From NCBI GenBank assembly GCA_043228905.1, contig JBHGNT010000005.1, positions 23,808,001 through 23,872,000 of the forward strand: a DNA stretch of 64,000 nucleotides. Direction: 5' to 3'. This document shows positions 22,791-35,600 of this stretch, piece by piece. Origin of the DNA: Azolla caroliniana. Lineage: Eukaryota; Polypodiophyta. Positions within the stretch are counted from its first letter, which is position 1, and each line of letters opens with the position of its first letter. The notes below the pieces were generated by a model. The model was not told the origin of the DNA. It was given only the letters and a program-made list of their open reading frames with translations, and ran no database searches. The position numbers were made by a program, and so were the translations under genes.

Positions 22791-23705
22791 ATCCACCCCC
22801 ACCAAATCGCACATCCTTCAGTACGTGCCAAGAGGAGAGAGTGTGAGATTTCGGCTATGGTGATCAGTATGATTCCTCCACGTCCTCGTTCACGTAGCTC
22901 AAGTTTACAGGTTCTGCCCTACTATCTTCATCGTTGAGGTGATTGAGGTCAAGACGCTCGTCTTGTCTTTTCTTGAAAATCTTTACTCTTTTTCCCGCAA
23001 TGGGTATGGCCACCGTCTAGCTCTGCAAGGTGGTATGTGGTATTATCATTGGCACTCATTACCACATATGGCCCAGACCATCTTCTTGCGAACTTTCTTG
23101 TTGTCATGTGTTGATTGTCAAGACTATTGTTGTAGACCAATACCCAATCTTCTTCTTCGATCGGCTTGGGTAGCAGTTGAGGTGTCTTCTCGAACCGAAT
23201 CTTGTTCTTCACTCGGGTTGCCTCCATCATCTTTCGCGCTTTTTCAAGATCTTCAGGCCTTCTTTAAAAGCTGCCTTATCCATGCCGCTAATAATTCTTC
23301 TTGGCTCATCTCGTTCTCCCATGGTATCGCTACCCATGAGGTGATCGTCCTTTTGATGGGCATTACCAGCTTCTGTCCATACATAAGCTCTGTTGGCATA
23401 TACCTTGTTGCCGAACTAAGTGTAGTTCTGTCGGCCCACAAGGCATAGGGCAATAGTCGTGGCTAGTTCCCGACTCGACCGTCGCATGCTCATACGATGG
23501 CTATCACTATTGGTCCATGCCCTTGCTTGATCTTCCCATTTGCTTCTGGATTGTAAGCAGTCGTGAGGGAGATATTCACTCCTAGTCGTTCGAAGAGCTT
23601 TGTTGCTTCGTGTGCATCAAACTCCCCTCGGTCAAGCACTATCTTTCCCACACATCCGTAATGGCAGACGACCTCTTCGATTAGAAATTTGCAAACACCT
23701 GACAT
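22791..23705 (-). pseudogene. Gypsy E-like pol fragment: integrase core and C-terminus
   Basis: Reading down from 23705, VCKFLIEEVVCHYGCVGK, LDRGEFDAHEA (second catalytic Asp) and YNPEANGKIKQGH match E integrase. Lys replaces the catalytic Glu in NGKI(E)RGH. LLPYALWADRTTLSS and the C-terminal domain (EEEDWVLVYNNSLDNQHMTTRKF, WSGPY) follow. The stretch then runs into a polypurine tract and LTR at 22790. Stops near 23250 and 23460 break it. It is a clear but older relative of E. Confidence 0.85.
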
Positions 23706-23900
23706 CGTCTTTGTTTGCTCCTCGAATTCACCATGAAGGAACGTCGTCTTTACGTCCAACCGCTTGACCTCGAGGTCCATGCTTGCCGCAATGCTCAACA
23801 CAGTCCAGATGGATGCCATCTTTACTACGGGGCAAAGATCTCGTTGAAATCCACTCCGTTCTTCTGTTGGAAGCAAGTTTGGGGGAAGTATGCAAACACA
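23706..23900 (-). pseudogene. Copia RT scrap fused in frame to Gypsy integrase
   Basis: The minus strand reads APVVKMASIWTVLSIAASMD and RLDVKTTFLHGEFEE, the start of a Copia RT closely similar to that at 60150-60280. The frame passes directly into Gypsy integrase at about 23705. A frameshift lies near 23840. It looks like a nested insertion whose flanks were lost. Confidence 0.75.
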
Positions 23901-24673
23901 TAGCCATTGAAATCAAAAATGTGAATTGGTGCAAATTTCCAACAGTAAATCTGAAATTTTCAACATTAATAAAAAATCAACTATTTAAAAAATAAAAAAC
24001 GCTAATAAGAAATCAACCGCTTAAGAAAATCAAAAACCTTGATAAGAAACCCTAATTAGAAATCAATCATTTAAGAAAATCAAAAACCCTAATATGATGT
24101 ATGAAATCAACCCTAATCAAAAAAATTGTCAGTCAGAAACACACCTGGTGCTACACCCGATCTTCGAGACATCCTTGTTTGGAATACCAATGACTTCGCC
24201 CTAATCGTTTTTTATAAAAGATGAATAGGCAACAAAGTAACAATTAGATCAGAAAGGGAAAAAAAAAGATTTTTTAATGTGTAACTGATACATACCTAGA
24301 TGAGGATCGAACTGTTGGTGTGTGGTAGCTCTGAAGGTGCAATATCGATATCAGAGTTTTTGTCCTATTGCGGGAGCTTCGTGTGCGTTCGTGCTCACAA
24401 TACTCCATCTATTTGGATTTCGAACTCAAACTCAAGATTAACAGGAATTTGGTGACATTCAAGTCCAGTTTAGATGAGGGCATTGTTCCCCAAGTTCCAC
24501 TATACCAGAAACCAAAGCTCAAATATTTTAGTATTCTCATAAATTAAATGACATGTATTTAACTAATAAAGCATAAAATTTCGTAAATGATCCTTATGAT
24601 TTGCCCACAATAAACTAGCTAAACAAATAGCTAAATAGCTATGGCCATTTTAGTAGCTAATTAGCTATAATAG
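23901..24673. other. AT-rich spacer with AAATCAA(AA)CCCTAAT units
   Basis: From about 23940 to 24130 short units such as AAAATCAAAAACCCTAAT and AGAAATCAACC recur loosely. The rest of the stretch has no recognisable gene. Confidence 0.4.
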
Positions 24674-25105
24674 TGTTTCCACTCTCATGCTTTTACCTGG
24701 AAGCTAAGACAAAAATGGCTCAGTCGGATGATTCACAAAACATAGAGAGAGAAGGTTTAATGGAAAGCGTGAATACGCTGATGAGACTAAGTAGAGCAGA
24801 ACACGAGACGTCTATATTTAAAAAAAACACAAAAACACTCTACACATACAATTGTGCTTAAAGGCACTATTTATACAAGTCCTTAAGGACTGACTAAAGT
24901 ACTGACAAGTACTCTGATGCTTGTACTAAGCATCAGACGCAGACTCCCAAATATATACCTACGTACTAGGCTAGATTCGTAGGCCTCTAACGGCCTACCA
25001 GCTACGATCTGATCCAAATTACGATCCAACTCTCCGATCCGGCTTATGGTTCCGGATAATAATCTGGACTCTGATCCAGATCCAGTTGAGCTTGTCTGCT
25101 CAACA
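24674..25105 (-). repeat. LTR of Copia family G, minus orientation
   Basis: On the minus strand it starts TGTTGAGCAGACAAGCTCAA and ends near GGAAACA. It contains CTTAAGGACTTGTATAAATA (a TATA-like box) and CCATTAAACC. It matches the LTRs at 12724-13130 and 14358-14793. No internal region is attached, so it is solo or a remnant. LINE sequence starts directly to the right. Confidence 0.65.
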
Positions 25106-25109
25106 AAAA

Positions 25110-28100
25110 GTATCCCATCAACTCTTTTAACATGGAAACTACCTTATAACATAGTTATACATATTTACAACTCCTAGTCATTGATGGAAGCCATTGGCCG
25201 AAACAACCATCTAGGTGCTTGGTAGTTCCATTTAGGCCCTAATGATCTGACCATCATAGGAGAACTGCCCCATTGCAATAAAAACTTTGACCAAGCTCTT
25301 TCAGCTACATGTGATTCCCCCTAAATCAAATCATACCGTCCCCTCAGCCAAGATATTAGCTCGAACCAACTATTTAACAACACCTCACCGTTTGGGAGCT
25401 TGTGCTGTTGAAAAACAAACTTACAATGCCTAGTCCAAATGTGCCAGACCGTTAAGCAAGCTACCATCATCCATATCTCCTCAAAAAATTCAGAGTTTGT
25501 ACCAAGTCAAACTCCAACACATTGAAACACATTCCCACCTTGCACTATAAATCCATGACCATGGGGGTTTAACTGTTCCACCCCGCCTCCCCCTATTAAC
25601 TTCAACCCCCCTAAGGACCCCCATACAACTCTGCCATTCAAATTGCATGTTGCCACGATCCTGAGACTTCTACCCCAAATGCTAATCACCCTTGCGCAAT
25701 TCCAAAAACAGTCAAGAATCAATTCCAAAGAGTGACCACATATCTTTCAACCAGCCTTCCCACCACGACACCTCAGCCACTCCCCCCCCACAGGTACCGC
25801 CTTATGTCTAAGAAGCCACAACCAAAGCTTTATTTTTCCTGGCATATTGAACGCCCATAGTCTCATCCAAGACAACTTCAACAAGTCATCAAATATGCCT
25901 TTATCCCTCCAACTATTGCAATTTTGAGCAGCGCCCATTGATTTGGAGCCAACGATTTGCCTTCCTAGCTTAGTACTGTACTCAAAAAACCTTTCTTGTT
26001 TGTTCGTTCCTGGTTTTTGCCACCATACCTCTAGTGGATCCCACTCCAAATCACATAAGGGCTTGTTGTCAAATATCCAAAGTTTACAATCAATTTCCAA
26101 CTTCCCGGGGTCCAGGTTTACTTGCCACTTCTTACCTTCCAACACTTCCAACCACTGGCCATTGTCTGTCAAAGCACTTAGGTTGCCCCATAAACGATAC
26201 TCATTAGATGGCCACCTCCCACAAGTAATTTGTGCATTACCCTCACCTACAAACCACCCAAACCAGACCCCCTCTTCGTCATTCAACCTAGCTAGACCAT
26301 CAACAACCTTATCTATCAATTGGGTCACCTTTTCCAACCTACCAGTAAACAAAGTACTACTAGCCTAACCCTCCCACCTCTTCATTTTGAAAACCTCCCT
26401 ATCTCTTATGAAACTAACATTGTACCCTAACATCTGCCCCCATGGCAAATATTTTTTGTGGCCAAGCATCGTACCATCTTCGCTTCTAATCCTGGTGTTC
26501 CAAAACAACGATTGTTGGAGCTATTCCTCCATCGTTTTCGGCTACTTTAAGACCAACCCTTCTCTTAAACTCAACCAGGCCCTCATGATGGTGCGGGCCA
26601 CCCTGTCCTCCATGTTAGTCGGTTCTTTTAACTTTAGGCCTGGACTAAACAACCACCACTTCTTTGCCTTCCAAGGACCACCATTCCCTAGGCACCAAAG
26701 TTCATCTCTATCCCTAAGAAGCCACTTCCACAATTCTAGCCTGGGTTGTAGACTTCACACTAGGAGCTTACGGAGTAGAGTCTTACTTTGGTGAACCGTA
26801 TCCACCAGCCCAAGTCCACCCTAATTTTTACCTTAATCAAACAACTCCAGACCACTTTCGCTGACGTTTTCTCATGGTCTCTACCCAACCAAAGGAACCC
26901 TCTCACCATTGCCTTAATGTTTTTTAGCATAGTGGCATATGCATACCTTGAGTCTAACAAATCCTTGCATACATGTGGGACAACTAATCTCCTTATTCCT
27001 GCATCTAGTCTGTTTAAAAAGAAAGAGAATGCCTTTGAAATAAATAAAAAAAGGTAGGGGGCCAACGGGCACCCCTGCTTCACATACTTGCATAATGGAA
27101 TTGGTGGGCCCCGATGCCCTAACATCAACACCCTACTTAGGCTTCCTTTGTAAAGGGCCAACGTAGTTAATCTCCATTTTGAGGGTAATCCCAATCTCTA
27201 CATGACTTTGTCTAAAAAAGGTCATCATACTCTGTCATATGCCTTCTCGAAGTCAAGCATGAGACATGCAATATGTTGATTGGTTTTCTTTGCCATGGAA
27301 ATCGCCTCCCAAAAGTTCAACACATTATCAATTATACATCTCTATTCCATGAATCCTATTTGTCCAACATTAATTAGTGCATGCAAGTTGATTTTGACCC
27401 ACTTAGCCAGAATATTAGCAAAAATCTTATAGATTGTGTTGAGCAAGGTGATTGGTCTCCATTGCCTCACATCAATTATTATACCATGTACTTTAGGAAT
27501 TAGAAATATCAACCCCTCTTTAAAATGCTCCGGTAAACACCCAACATCCCATGCCTCATTTAGACCAGCAACCAAGTCAACCTTAATCACTTCCCAAAAT
27601 GTTTTAAAAAAATCTCTTGATAATCCGTAAACACTTGGACAATATGTTCTACATATACCCGCCAAAGAATTGGACACCTCTTTTCCAAGGGTGGCTTGGA
27701 CAAATTAACTTGTGGAACCTCTAAAATTCTTTGTCGCATTCCCGCATTCCCTCCAGTACAAGTTCTGCCCGTGAAGGTTGTTCGGGGATACTATAACTAG
27801 ATGAGAGTAGCCCACTATAGTGAGTTCTGACTGCCTCCATGATCTCCGATACATCCTCTGATAGTGAACCATCCTCCTTAATCAGCTAAGCATTTTAGCT
27901 ACCGTTTGTTCTCGGCTTTTTATACTTAAAAAATTGTTGGTTCACCTTATCCCCATTCGTGCTTCACCATGTTGTTGGATTCCTGAATAACATCTTGTTT
28001 CTAGACACAATCAACCGTTGTAGTGTTTCTTTCGTAGCCTCAAGACCTTCTCTAGACTAGTGACACTTGGATTTTTTCTGAAGCATTCTTTGGGCAGCCG

Positions 28101-30268
28101 TTATCGATCTTCTTAATCCCACCTCTCTTTCCTTAGACCCCACAATTCTATTTTTAGTCTCTTCATCCAAATACATTGAAGTTTCAATAATCTTTCCTCG
28201 AATTTTATCTGTTGGATTACTTTCCCCCATACTCCTTAATATCTTCCTTCCCACCTCTGCATCCTCAAGAAGTTTACTGCTGATCCTCAAGTTGCAGTCC
28301 TTTTTTTGCCTCCTATGATTGACTAGCGTAATCTTAACCAGCATATGATTAGAGTAAGCCAAACCTGCGATGATTTCAACATTGCATCCATATTTTTCTA
28401 GTTCTGAGCTTATGTATATTCTGTCTATGCGAGACATACAAAAGCCATTTATATTGCAACCTACTCTTGAGAAGCTTAGCGAGTTCCAAGGCTTTTTTAG
28501 TACATACCAAGCAACTTTCACTCCCATTCTACCCATCAACAAATCCTATGCAACTAACTCTGACCCCTGCACCATTGTATGCATGAACCCCACCTTGTCT
28601 TCTTTGTGCAAAGTCATGTTAAAATCCCCTACGAGGATCCACGCATCTGCAATTGGTAAGCCATCGGCCAATTGCCTCCAAAAAAGGGCCCGCATCGCTG
28701 ATGAATCGGGCGCATACACATTTATTATCCCAACGATACATTGATGCCATCTATCAATCACATAGATGACACGCCCCTCCACTATGGTGTCCTGACCCAC
28801 AACAATAATATCTAGATTATTCTTGATAGATGTACAAACACCCCCTTTTCTGCCATGCTCACCTTGAGCTAGGAACCAAAAAGTATGTCAATCCCCCGCA
28901 AGAGGATTGCCAGTACTCAAGATTTTGTTCGCACTCAAATGGTGCTCTTGTAAGAGCAAAATATCCATGATCCCCTTAAAACTTGGGGATTTGAACTCTT
29001 GACGAAAGTTCTTCCTCTCCATCATGCATTTGTTGCCGCCTGGACCTTGTATGTTCCACGTGATTAATTTCATGAAATGAATTGTGAAGTCTCCAAAGAT
29101 GTACATAGTCCCTCCCCACGAGTCCATGCCCAACCTCCCTACATGATCCTCTCCCATCCTAAAACCATGTCTTGCCTTGTAGCTTCTTTGATTTCCTCCT
29201 CACGGAAGTGTAACACCTCATCGAGGGAATCTACCGTCTCCTCTAGACATAGTAGTAGTTGTTTTTTAACACCTCCCATTGCATAACCAGTCCTTCATTG
29301 CTCTCCAATACTTCCACTTTTGCCAATGGAGTATGGGGAGCTCATGGCAGTTTCCTATCTGAGCATTGCACTTTTTAGCAAGACCTCAGGTGTACATGCT
29401 ACCACCTCTTCAACAATAGTTGTCCTTGGATCTTGTGCTATGTCCTCCTCTTCTTGCAACACGTCAAAACGATTTCTCAAATCTACATGAGAGGTATCCG
29501 TGTTTACTAACAGAAACTTAACTTAACCTTCTCCCTCCTTACGTTACTATTGATCTTCCTAGGGCATTCCTTAGCAATGTGACCTTTTTTTACAATAGAA
29601 ACATTGGTCAAGTAGTTCCTCATATTCCACTTCCACATCTATTAGTCTTGCCTCCAAATCATGCACCCTGATTATAGAGGAGAGTGTGGACAAACTTCGC
29701 ACAAGCACCCTAATCTTAGGGGAGTTTCTAATTCTGTCTACCATGGTTGCCTTTGAAAGACAGACTATGCCAATCTTCCCCAATCTTTTGCATCAAAGTA
29801 TATAATTGTCGTGGAAGATTAGGAAATACCAAAGAAATTACCATGGGGTTACTAATTTTCTTAGCCTCATCCATAACATTGAAATTAGCATGCCACTCCA
29901 AAAAAAAAAGAACCCTTCCATATTTGAGCTCTACACATTTCATATCAATAATTTGTGATATATCACTCCCCTCATGGGACCTTATCCATTAGAGCTACCT
30001 GTAACATGTCACGGACCATACCTCTATTGGGCCTACCACCAAGTAGCTTACAAATGAATGAACACTTCTTTAATCTTGTAATCTCTGCATTTCGGATTGT
30101 ACTTTCTTCTTCGGACAAGAAAACATCCAGTATCTCAAAACTCTCCATCATTTTCAATTCCTTATCAAGATCTCTTGTAAGGCTTGACCACATTCTTGTA
30201 GAAGATTTTCCACTTGCAATATGTACTCTATGGCCTCCATCTCCACAACAACCAGCCCTTGAGGCGAC
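25110..30268 (-). mobile_element. Nearly full-length, heavily mutated L1-like LINE
   Basis: ORF1-like sequence sits at the 5' end (30274 to about 29540) and ORF2 (endonuclease, RT, zf-RVT) at 29073 to 25747, followed by a 3' UTR to about 25110. The 5' end abuts the LTR start of the chromovirus at 30269. Dozens of stops make it the most decayed LINE in the window. Confidence 0.8.
25747..29073 (-). pseudogene. LINE ORF2: endonuclease, RT, zf-RVT
   Basis: Starts MKLITWNIQGPGG at 29073, then LLQEHH, INVYAPDSS, LVGDFNMTLH, SRIDRIYI and AYSNHMLV, the endonuclease motifs in order. The last usually reads SDH and is SNH here. RT blocks WRPITLLNTIYKIFANILAK (near 27480) and GVPVGPLPF (damaged QGCPLSP, near 27080) follow. 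The C-terminal part at 26352-25747 contains FNMPGKIKLWLWLLRHKAVP, the zf-RVT region. The YxDD box is not readable. Inactive. Confidence 0.8.
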
Positions 30269-30274
30269 TGTCAT
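29540..30274 (-). pseudogene. LINE ORF1 with DUF4283-like domain and zinc knuckle
   Basis: Blocks in order: STRMWSSLTRDLDKELKMME and SFICKLLGGRPNRGMVRDML, then YGRVLFFLEWHANFNVMDEA, then RLIDVEVEYEELLDQCFYC followed by KKRSHCKECP. The last is a CCHC-type knuckle. This is the layout of plant L1 ORF1 proteins. Stops and frameshifts break it at least three times. Confidence 0.7.
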
Positions 30275-30741
30275 GAATTCGTGAAAACCCGGACTTCAAC
30301 CCAAGACTATGTCATGAAGACATGACCATTATGGCATCACCTGGACTTGAACCTCAAACCTTATAATCCATAGTTGAAAACCTCAACCATCAAGATAGGT
30401 TATTGTCATATGAAAAAATAAAAGCTACTTTCTATATTACATTGCTTATTGTAAAAACTCTAGATCATTCTAGAATGTTCTAGAATGTCCTAGAACATTC
30501 TAGAACATTATAGATATCTCTAAGCTATTCTATAGTAACCTATAAATAAGGGCATACATGTATCCTCAAATCAATTCGAATCAACACCGGTCTTAAACTC
30601 CAAGCCCACCTTGTTTCCAACTCATCCATGTAATCATTCTATTCAAATAAACCCACTCTTCTCTTATCTATCCATTCTCCTCTCTTCTTCTATTCTCTTA
30701 TACCTCCCTTCAATCGTTCAATCTCTTACTTTGTCTTGACA
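30269..30741 (+). repeat. 5' LTR of the chromovirus
   Basis: Starts TGTCATGAATTCGTG and ends GTCTTGACA. It agrees with the sister LTR at 7735-8142 in its ends, tRNA-like antisense stretch, heat-shock block and TATA box, and in a TC-rich leader. No Met-tRNA-type primer site follows the LTR; the next bases are AATTGATTCGAA. That leaves the priming mode open. Confidence 0.75.
30466..30548 (+). promoter_or_regulatory. Heat-shock-element array and TATA box in the LTR
   Basis: Triplets alternate at exact 5-bp steps: TTC 30468, GAA 30473, TTC 30478, GAA 30483, TCC 30488, GAA 30493, TTC 30498, GAA 30503, TTA 30508. Seven of nine are perfect. A TATAAATA box follows at 30541. Heat-shock factor trimers bind alternating GAA/TTC pentamers, and longer arrays bind better. 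Confidence 0.8.
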
Positions 30742-30798
30742 AATTGATTCGAATTTTTCTCCTTTTTACCCTCTTCCACAAACACTGGTGAGTACCCA

Positions 30799-32572
30799 TG
30801 GCTACTAGCAACCCACAAGAATACCTTACCCTTGTTGCAAAAATGGAGAATCTCAAAAGCAAGTTTGTATCACTAGATCTAGAGAATCAATGATTGCTTG
30901 AAGATTTACATAAGGTTTCTGTAGAGAAGCAACAAATACAAGACGAGTTTACATGAAGGGTTCAACAATGTTAGGATTTCGGTCCCTCCGGATGGGATAT
31001 GAGTACCCGACAACAGAAGACTCGGTGAGAACCGGATGATGAGTACCCGGCAAGGAAGACCTGGTGAGAACCGGATGACGCAGGCCCGATGAGAACCTCT
31101 CACCGGATGAAGGGACATATATGTAAATATGTGTCTGTTAGCCCATTGTGGCTATATCTGTAAATAGCCCGAAAGTCATATTAGTATAAATATGACCTAG
31201 GGCAAATAGATGTAGTATCATTGTGTTGTCATTATTTTGTATAGTGTTATTGGTGTAACTGTTGTATAGAGCATAACAAAGAGAGAGAAAGAGAGAGAGC
31301 GATACAGAGTGTGTCTCTATTGTAACTGCTTGTTGGTGAAGATCGAGAGCAAGAGGTCATTGCCTCTATTTTCCTTTGTTGTATTCTCCTTACAGAGTGA
31401 TAGTTGGAGTTTGTGGACTCCCATGATTTTTCCCGTTTAGGGTTTTCCACGTAAACATACTGTGTACTCCCTCATATTGTTTGTGTGTATGTGCATTTAC
31501 CTTTTATTTGCCCAGTTCCTCTATGGTTGTGGTTCTCACGAAGTGATTGAAGTCTCGGTTGTGGCCGAGATATATTCCGCACACGCATATTTCCCATCAA
31601 ACAACTAGAGTCGGCAATAGTAGCTTTACAACAACTAAAAGTCGACGGTCAAGGAGTTATTAAGGAGCCCAAAATCAGCCTCCCAGCTAAATTCGATAGT
31701 TCGAGAGCACATTTTCGGGGTTTTATAAATCCAGTGTGATTGGTAATTCAGATGCATCCAACGCGTTATTCGACAAAATCATCTCGAGTCGGGTTAGTGG
31801 GCACTTTATTGACTAGCACGACATTGTCATGGTTTGCTCCATTGCTAGAAGCAAATTCTCCCCTACTCAACAACTTTGAAGAATTTATCAAAGAGTTTAA
31901 GGCTTGCTTCGGAGACACAGATAGTGTAAGAACGACAATCAACAAGATTCGCACACTGCGGCAAGGGGATCAACCAGCATCAACGTATGCAGCCAATTTT
32001 CATCTCATTGCAAGTGATATTCCTTGGGACGAACAAGCCCTAATGGAGTAGTTTCGTTCGGGCCTCCGTGGAGATGTAAACGATTTACTTCTTACCTTCC
32101 GTGAGGATTCAAAATCGCTTATAGAAGCTATTAGCCGAGCTGTAAAATGTAATAATTGGCTTTTTGAGCGTCGGTCTGAGTGACAACTGCAACAAACAAG
32201 ATCAAGATTTACGCCAACTTATGCATCAGTGACGACACAATTTCCAAGGCAACAATATAGCCTCGTCCCAACTCCACGGCAAGCACATAGCCCAACACCA
32301 ATGGAGATTGATATGACCCGGCGACGAGGACCTCTATCGGATGAAGAGAAACAACGTCATCGAGCAAATCGACTACGCTTATATTGTGGAGGTCTAGGAC
32401 ATATTGCCATTCACTATCCGCATAGACCAAGACGTCAGGTACATCACATTAACTATGATAATAGAAATGAGTCTAGCATTGTTGAAACTGTGCCAACTAG
32501 TGTTTCTAGTAATCCAACTCTATCCAATAAGTTTGAGGCCCTAAGCCAATTAGAGGAGGAATCAAACGAATA
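30799..32572 (+). pseudogene. Chromovirus gag, interrupted by a solo LTR
   Basis: The start is ATG 30799 (MATSNPQEYLTL), with an N-terminal helical region and stops near 30892 and 30955. After the solo LTR it resumes at 31605 and contains SRVGLVGTLLTSTTLSWFAP, FIKEFKACFGDTDSV and TLRQGDQPASTYAANFHLIA, the retrotransposon gag core. A knuckle-like CGGLGHIAIHYPH near 32385-32425 has lost Cys residues. Several stops occur, so it is inactive. Confidence 0.8.
30969..31599 (+). repeat. Solo LTR (family F) with AACAA target duplication
   Basis: Runs from TGTTAGGATTTCGG to TTCCCATCA, 631 bp. It is flanked by perfect 5-bp duplications AACAA (30964-30968 and 31600-31604). U3 holds a duplicated block with GAGTACCCG and GGTGAGAACCGGATGA. 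A GA-rich tract and a TTTTCCCGTTTAGGGTTTTCC block lie in R-U5. Related LTR at 15620-16136. Its internal region has been removed by LTR-LTR recombination. Confidence 0.88.
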
Positions 32573-32639
32573 AGTCCGGCCAAAATCGGAGCCGTTTGGT
32601 TGGACAATCCTAGATCTATACAACCTAGTGTGGGTTCCA

Positions 32640-35600
32640 TCTCTTCCAAGCATGTTAGTAGAGTTTTCTCAACCCAAGTACAAGTTAGGACACCAACTTG
32701 TCAACTTCATGTCCCAGCTCTATTAGATACCGGAGCCCATTCTTGTTTCATGGATAGAGATTCTGCCCGAAAACATTAAACACCACGCTTGCATAAACTT
32801 CCTTGCCCAATTTCCGTAGTAGTAATTGGGGGTCGTCCCATAGCTTCTGGAAAGATATTTGAGGAGTCTGAGCTGATACACATACTCTTAGATGGTTTAG
32901 GATGTGTAGTTTCCTTTAATATAATCTGTAGCCCTGAGCATCCAACAGTCCTTGGTTTGCCATGGTTCGAGCTACACAACCCAGTAATTGATTATAGAAG
33001 ACGAGAAATTAGGTGCCCTTCAAAAAGAAACATAGTAGTCAAAGGTCGAGCCCAGGATCCTCCCCTTGAAAAACATAGTGTTACCAATTCACCCTCTACC
33101 AAACATGTTCCTCTTCATCAGATATCAACCATCACCCTACAACAATTATGCCAAGAAGGAGCAAAAGAAGAGTTTTTCTTATTTTCCCTATTAGTTGCAC
33201 CTTCTAGTCATACTCAAGGGAAGTTGGCAAGCTACATTCCCAAAAAGTATCAAGAATATGTTGATGTCTTCGACAAAGTCAAAGCTAGTGTACTTCCAAA
33301 GCCTCGGCCATACGATTGTCCCATTGATCTACAGCCAGGAAAAGAGCCACCATGGGGTCTGATCTACGATCTGTCACCAACGGAGCTTGAGGTTCTTCGA
33401 ACATACATTGACAAGAATCTTTCAAGTGGAATTATTCGACATTCAAAGTCTCTAGTTGGTGCTCCTATCTTTTTCGTGAAGAAAAAGGATGACTCCCTTC
33501 ATTTGGTCGTGGATTATCATGGATTAAATAAAGTCACAATGAGAAATAGGTATGCTCTACCTTTAATTTCCAGTCTTTTAGAGCGCATTGGTGGGGCAAA
33601 GCATTTTACCGAGATTGATCTAAGCGGTGCATATAATCTTGTCCGTATTCAACCAAGAGATGAGTGGAAGACTGCATTTCGCACTCAGTATGGCCATTTC
33701 GAGTATACAGTCATGCCTTTTGGGCTCACAAATGCTCCCAATGTGTTTCAACATATGGAAAATGACATTTTCCGAGATTTTCTAGATAACTCTCTCATCA
33801 TCTATCTAGATGATCTATTGATTTACTCTAGAACACGGGCGGAGCATGATATACATGTGTGGAAGGTACTCCGACACTTAAGAGAGAATGGTCTTTATGC
33901 CAAACTGGAGAAGGGCAATTTTGATTGCAAAGAAGTTGAGTTCTTGGGTTATACCATTTCATCCAAAGGTATCTTCATGGATTTAGCGAAAGTTCAAACA
34001 ATATTGGAATGACATACTCCAAGTTTCGTCCGCGATGTCCAGTGTTTCCTTGGATTTGCCAACTTCTACCGCAAATTCATATGGAATTATTCGAAGATTG
34101 TATTGCCGCTCGCTCACTCAACTCACCAAGAGAAATCTAGCATTTGTTTGGACTCCTAAAGTAGACAAAGCCCTTACTCAGTTGAAAGAGGCATTCACAT
34201 CACCTCCTGTCTTAACTCATGTTGATCCAAAAAAGCCATTTATCATTGAGGCAGACACATCTGACTTTGCATTGGGGAGCATCCTATCACAGCCAGGTGA
34301 AGATGGGCAATTGCATCTAGTCACGTTTCATTCAAGAAAATTTAATGTTGCGGAGATCAACCACGAGGTGCATGACAAAGAGTTACTAATTATGGTCGAC
34401 TCTTTGCGCAATGGAGACATTTCTTGGAAGGCTTGCCTCATCAAATCATCATTTACAGTGACCACAAAAATCTTACATATTTTCAAACGGCCCAAGTGCT
34501 AAATAGCCCACAAGCTCGATGGGCACAATTTTTAACTCGTTTTTATTTCAAGATCATTTTCCGCCTAGGGAAACTACAAGGGCAAGCAGATGCTCTATCT
34601 TGACGCTCATATTTGGCACTTCGCCCTGGAGATCCAACTTTTGACAATCAAAGGCAAGTTCTCCTTGGTCCAGCAAAACTACAAGCAACCACAGTTTGTG
34701 CCACGCCACTGGATTCAAGTCTTCTTGATACTATTCGACAACAACTTCACTCTAATGATTTTTCTAAGGATGTCTTCACCCACCTTGGTCCAAATCATGC
34801 ATTTTGCTCCCATTGCCAGGGACATCTCGACGCTATAAGGAGTTCAAGTGGCACGATAACTTACTTTTCTACAAGAATCTCCTTTATGTCCCTGATGGAT
34901 CACCACGCCTTCGAGTGTTGGAGCACTATCATGATGCCCATATGGCCAGACACTTTGGTATTGCTCATGACCTCATATACAACAATTTGTTGAAGATTAC
35001 GTTCGCACATGTGACACATGTTGTCGAGCTAAAATGCCTAGGCATCATCCTTATGGGTTGTTACAACCATTGCGAACTCCGAGCAAGCCATGGCAGTCAA
35101 TTTCTATGGATTTCATTACAGATCTGCCACCTTCAGAGGGTTTTGATGCTATTTTAACCTTAGTGGATCGATTTACCAAGATGGCACATTTCTTGCCCTG
35201 CGTAAAAAGCATCAGTAGTCAAGAAACAACAAATATCACTATGTGTGAAGTATTTCGTCATCATGGTCTTCCAAACGACATAATTAGTGATCGTGGTCCG
35301 CAATTTATCTCTCACTTTTGGAAGCACCTATGTGACGGGCTCCGAATCTCTTGCAAACTCTCTTTAGCATATCATCCCAAAACTGATGGCCAAACAGAGC
35401 GCACAAATCAAACACTTGAGCAATATCTTCAATGTTTCATAAGTTATCAACAAGATGATTGGAGTCATATAATGCATCTTGCAGAGTTTGCATACAATAA
35501 CACCATACACTCTACTACCAAGGTCACACTTTTCTATGCCTATACTGGCAACCATCCTCGGTGGTGTCTCTTGGACATTCCAATGATCTCACCAAACCCT

